The notes under the pieces are model-generated. The model had not been told where the DNA came from. It did no database searches and saw nothing but the letters and a program-made list of their open reading frames with translations. Positions 32,179-34,258 of a DNA stretch of 34,258 bases are shown here, in pieces. The DNA is taken from positions 1 through 34,258 of the forward strand of contig QHSQ01000142.1 in the NCBI GenBank assembly GCA_003221615.1, written 5' to 3'. Both the position numbers and the translations under genes were made by a program. Numbering within the stretch: the stretch's first letter is position 1; every line of letters begins with the position of its first letter. This DNA is from Candidatus Rokuibacteriota bacterium (GTDB lineage Bacteria > Methylomirabilota > Methylomirabilia > Rokubacteriales > CSP1-6).

Positions 32179-32479
32179 GCGGCGCGTTCGTCTGGCAGCG
32201 GTGGAAGATGTTCCGGCCGGCGAAGGCCGCGTGGTCGAGATCGAGGGCAAGGATCTGGCGCTCTTCAACGTGGACGGCACGTTCTACGCGATCGACAACG
32301 CCTGCGCCCATCGGGGTGGACCGCTCGGCGAGGGCGATCTCGAGGGCCGGTTCGTTTCGTGTCCCTGGCACGCCTGGCGCTGGGACGTCACGACCGGCGC
32401 CAACGCCAACAATCCCGCGGTCAGGATGGCGTGCTTTCCGGTGGCCGTCGAGAACGGCGCCGTCTTCGTCGAGCTCTGA
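32171..32479 (+). CDS. Rieske [2Fe-2S] ferredoxin-like protein
   Basis: A 102-residue small Rieske protein similar to the NirD/BphF type. The cluster ligands are C-x-H in NACAHRGGPLGEG and C-x-x-H in FVSCPWHAWRWD, giving two Cys and two His. Such proteins pass electrons to oxygenases or reductases. No partner oxygenase is adjacent. The start ATG overlaps the end of the tag gene by 8 bp, which suggests coupled translation. No signal peptide or membrane segment is present, so the protein should be cytoplasmic. Confidence 0.92.
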   Translation: MTKRRVRLAAVEDVPAGEGRVVEIEGKDLALFNVDGTFYAIDNACAHRGGPLGEGDLEGRFVSCPWHAWRWDVTTGANANNPAVRMACFPVAVENGAVFVEL

Positions 32480-32491
32480 GGCTCTCGCTTG

Positions 32492-32668
32492 GTGGACGCC
32501 ACTCTGATGGTGGGCGTGGGGCTCGCGGCCGGCATCGGCCTGGTCTTCGGCTGGCTCGCGTTTCAGCGGTGCCCGCACTGCGGACACCTGGTGCGACGGG
32601 CCTCGCAGGGCTGGAAGCGCTGCGGCTCCTGTGGCCGTCAGTATCGCCGCGGACTTCGCGTACGATGA
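32492..32668 (+). CDS. Small membrane-anchored zinc-ribbon protein (58 residues)
   Basis: A short frame of 58 residues from GTG 32492 to TGA 32666-32668. It has one membrane helix (about residues 5-25, from LMVGVGLAAGIGLVFGWLAF) followed by a zinc ribbon with two knuckles, CPHCGHLV and CGSCGRQY, 16 residues apart. The spacing and basic composition make it a real small gene rather than chance. GAGG (32478-32481) lies 10 nt upstream; TTG at 32489 is an alternative start. Its 3' end overlaps the -10-like box of the next gene. The function is unknown. Confidence 0.75.
   Translation: MDATLMVGVGLAAGIGLVFGWLAFQRCPHCGHLVRRASQGWKRCGSCGRQYRRGLRVR
32661..32666 (+). promoter_or_regulatory. TACGAT -10 box, likely leaderless start of the TPR gene
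   Basis: TACGAT ends 6 nt before the ATG at 32673, inside the end of the zinc-ribbon gene. No Shine-Dalgarno sequence is present. Confidence 0.35.
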
Positions 32669-32672
32669 CGGC

Positions 32673-33299
32673 ATGCTCAAGCTGACTCTGCCGACACCTC
32701 GGACCCTGATGCTCGCCGGCGCCGCGGTGCTGGTCGTCGCCACGCTCGGCGCCGGCGGCTGGTACTGGCACACCGTCTCGCAGCGGCACGCCATGGCGGC
32801 CTACGCCGCCGCGTTGACTCGAGCGCAGCCGGCGCTGGGCCCTCAGGCGACCGCCGACGCGCGCGCGGCCGGCATTCGCGATCTCGAAGCCGCGCTCACG
32901 CAGTATCCTTCGGGTCCCGGCGCCGCCCAGGTGGCGTACGAGCTCGGCAACTTGCGCTTCGACGCCCAGCAGTACGGCCAGGCCCGCGGCGCCTGGGAGC
33001 TCGCCGTCGCTCAAGGGGCGCCCCGGACGCTCAAGACCCTGAGCCAGGGCGGCGTCGCGTACACGTGGGAGGCCGAGCGCAACTACGCGAAGGCGGTCGA
33101 CGCGTTCAAGGTCGCGCTGACGGGGCTCGGTCCCAAGGATTTCTACTACGAGGATCTGTTGATGGGGCTCGGGCGCACCCAGGAGCTCTCGGGGCAGAAA
33201 GCCGACGCGATCGCGACCTATCGCCGCGCGCTCGGTGAGCTCGCCCAGAGCCGCCGGGTCGAAGAGATCAAGGCGCGCCTCGCCGCGCTCGGCGCGTAG
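32673..33299 (+). CDS. Membrane-anchored TPR-like protein (YfgM/BamD type)
   Basis: A 208-residue protein with an N-terminal membrane helix (about residues 12-32) and a helical-repeat domain: LEAALTQYPSGPGAAQVAYELGN, AYTWEAERNYAKAVDAFKVAL and KADAIATYRRALGEL. These resemble the tetratricopeptide repeats of YfgM and BamD-like envelope proteins, which bind other proteins. The ATG at 32673 is chosen because the membrane helix follows; an in-frame upstream ATG at 32631 lies in the zinc-ribbon gene. The domain is probably periplasmic. Confidence 0.8.
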   Translation: MLKLTLPTPRTLMLAGAAVLVVATLGAGGWYWHTVSQRHAMAAYAAALTRAQPALGPQATADARAAGIRDLEAALTQYPSGPGAAQVAYELGNLRFDAQQYGQARGAWELAVAQGAPRTLKTLSQGGVAYTWEAERNYAKAVDAFKVALTGLGPKDFYYEDLLMGLGRTQELSGQKADAIATYRRALGELAQSRRVEEIKARLAALGA

Positions 33300-33380
33300 T
33301 TGCTCCGGCCTCGAACCGACCGCCCACGCGACCGTTTTTGAAACTCGTAAGAGCCTCCAGGCGTCGCCCGGCGCTCGCGT

Positions 33381-33408
33381 ACTTCCGATAAGGTGGATTA
33401 TGTCAAGT
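33381..33408. other. dif-like XerC/XerD recombination site
   Basis: Arms ACTTCCGATAA (33381-33391) and TTATGTCAAGT (33398-33408) flank a 6-nt centre, GGTGGA. The arms are inverted repeats of each other at 8 of 11 positions. From memory of the B. subtilis dif site, each arm matches it at about 9 of 11 positions, while the centre differs. It lies in a 425-nt gap (33300-33724) that holds no convincing gene, only a T5 run (33335-33339) and a promoter. If real it marks the terminus region or an integration site for Xer-using elements. Confidence 0.55.
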
Positions 33409-33614
33409 AAATGGCGATAGCCCGGGGGCCGTTTACGAGGGAGCGTCCAGCATGTACTCGCCTCGAACACTGGCTCCGAGGTAGCGCGGCGTGCGTTGTA
33501 GATCGTCGGGGTCCGCAACCCCTCCCACCGGTCGCGATTCATCGCCGCTTCATGGTCCCGGCGAGGCGCGCGGCCGAAAAATCATTTCCGGAATCGTGGC
33601 TTCGACGCGCGCTC

Positions 33615-33642
33615 TTGACAGAGCGAGAAATCCTCCTAGACT
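33615..33642 (+). promoter_or_regulatory. Sigma-70-type promoter upstream of the CHASE2 gene
   Basis: TTGACA (33615-33620), exact consensus, and TAGACT (33637-33642) are 16 nt apart, the same spacing as the amidohydrolase promoter. The start near 33649 would give a leader of about 75 nt before the TTG at 33725, with GAGGA (33714-33718) as the ribosome-binding site. An open frame 33411-33728 overlaps it and is rejected as a gene. Confidence 0.65.
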
Positions 33643-33724
33643 GGGCGCGCCTCGGCGAAGCCGCGAACGGGTTTCTCGAGGCTCCGAACGACACGTTGAA
33701 AGCTTCGAGACGCGAGGAACACGT

Positions 33725-34258
33725 TTGAGCGAGGCGCAAGCCCCGCAGCAGTCGGACACCGCCGACCCTGTACGCGAGCCGCAAAGACCGAGCCCGCTCG
33801 CCAGGATGTTGATCAGGCTCAGCGCCCTGGTGCTGATCGGGGCGATCCTCTTCGTTTTCCATGGGATCCGCTACTATCTCGATCCCTGGTCGCAAGCCAT
33901 CATCAACGGCATCGTCAAGTACATCTATCCATCCGACGGCCAGGCCGAGACGACTGTCGTCCTGTTCCGCGAAGAGAATCTGCGCATGCTCAAGGAGCCG
34001 TATCCGGTTTCCTACGAGCGCCACGCCGAAATTCTTGAAGCGCTCTCGATCTACCATCCGCGCGCGGTCTTCCTGGACTTCGTGTTCCTGGACAAGCGCT
34101 CGCGCGAGGCAACCGAAACCTTGCGCCAGGCCATCTGCAACCTGCGCGAGGCGAAGATCGAGGTGTATCTCGCGGTGCTCGAGCCCATGACGCGGCCGGA
34201 CCCGAACGAGCCCTGGGTCTTCCAGTGCGCCGAGCAAGTGAGCGCTCAGATGGCGCCG
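33725..34258 (+). CDS. CHASE2-domain sensor protein, 5' part (cut by window end)
   Basis: The first 178 residues of a membrane protein. A short cytoplasmic segment is followed by a membrane helix (about residues 28-46, LIRLSALVLIGAILFVFHG). Then comes an extracytoplasmic domain of CHASE2 type, with TTVVLFRE, YERHAEILEALSIYHPRAVF and the characteristic VFLDFVFLDKRS followed by a helix. CHASE2 usually fronts adenylate cyclases, histidine kinases or serine/threonine kinases; the output domain lies beyond the window. The start is TTG with GAGGA 6 nt upstream; the AT-richer codons of this gene stand out slightly from its neighbours. Confidence 0.75.
   Translation, partial: MSEAQAPQQSDTADPVREPQRPSPLARMLIRLSALVLIGAILFVFHGIRYYLDPWSQAIINGIVKYIYPSDGQAETTVVLFREENLRMLKEPYPVSYERHAEILEALSIYHPRAVFLDFVFLDKRSREATETLRQAICNLREAKIEVYLAVLEPMTRPDPNEPWVFQCAEQVSAQMAP

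Noticed and set aside
33508..33522. Possible tRNA T-arm (GGGG, 7-nt loop, CCCC)
   Set aside because: The loop lacks the TTCRA pattern and no D-arm, anticodon arm or acceptor stem fits around it.
33411..33728. Open frame of 105 residues before the CHASE2 gene
   Set aside because: It overlaps a strong promoter, has no family resemblance or Shine-Dalgarno sequence and looks like chance coding in GC-rich DNA.

Overview
The window is a very GC-rich (about two thirds G+C), densely coded bacterial chromosome segment with about 31 protein-coding genes or gene parts, two clear pseudogenes and no rRNA, tRNA, CRISPR array or insertion sequence that I can see. The gene content (solute-binding proteins, amidohydrolases, a luciferase-like monooxygenase, an HpaB-type monooxygenase, small secreted proteins and a predicted selenoprotein), frequent GTG/TTG starts and TGATG or GTGA gene overlaps suggest an uncultivated soil or subsurface bacterium. 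Candidatus Rokubacteria/Methylomirabilota is my best guess. That is inference, not proof.

Layout. 60-3128 (+): sugar-type ABC importer (lipoprotein binding protein and two permeases, no ATPase). 3273-4553 (+): MFS exporter. 4570-9713 (-): a coupled catabolic operon of alpha/beta hydrolase (nucleophile Ser replaced by Gly), luciferase-like monooxygenase, peptide-type solute-binding protein and HpaB-like monooxygenase. 9811-10312: a 164-bp inverted-repeat element and the mosaic remnant of a lactonase gene. 10336-13695: two small hypothetical proteins and a large patatin-like membrane protein whose catalytic Ser and Asp lie about 650 residues apart. 13725-15818 (-): type II NADH dehydrogenase and dienelactone hydrolase. 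15952-17741 (+): amidohydrolase and VanZ-like protein. 17796-19726 (-): BNR-repeat propeller, small secreted protein and DUF1614 membrane protein. 19836-20345 (+): glycine-zipper lipoprotein and small periplasmic protein. 20437-25816 (+): amidase, heme-oxygenase-like iron enzyme behind a G-rich tandem repeat, semialdehyde dehydrogenase and a ThDP enzyme. 25800-26943 (-): frameshifted MFS pseudogene. 27022-30156 (-): N-acyl-D-amino-acid deacylase family enzyme, cupin-like protein and NHL-repeat protein. 30294-31004 (-): membrane protein of unknown function. 31128-33299 (+): OsmC selenoprotein, Tag glycosylase, Rieske protein, zinc-ribbon miniprotein and TPR protein. 33381-33408: a dif-like Xer site. 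33725-end (+): start of a CHASE2 sensor gene.

The strongest unusual result is the OsmC-family gene at 31128. Its apparent stop TGA at 31479-31481 lies exactly where this family has its second redox cysteine. The frame continues with the conserved P-L-Y ending to a TAG at 31539, and a bacterial SECIS-like hairpin follows the TGA. I read it as a selenoprotein of 137 residues.

A second theme is transcription and translation signals. Seven genes have a TANNNT box only 6-8 nt before the start codon and no good Shine-Dalgarno sequence, which suggests leaderless mRNAs. Other genes have clear Shine-Dalgarno sequences or are coupled through overlaps. Several operon ends carry perfect GC hairpins with no U tract.
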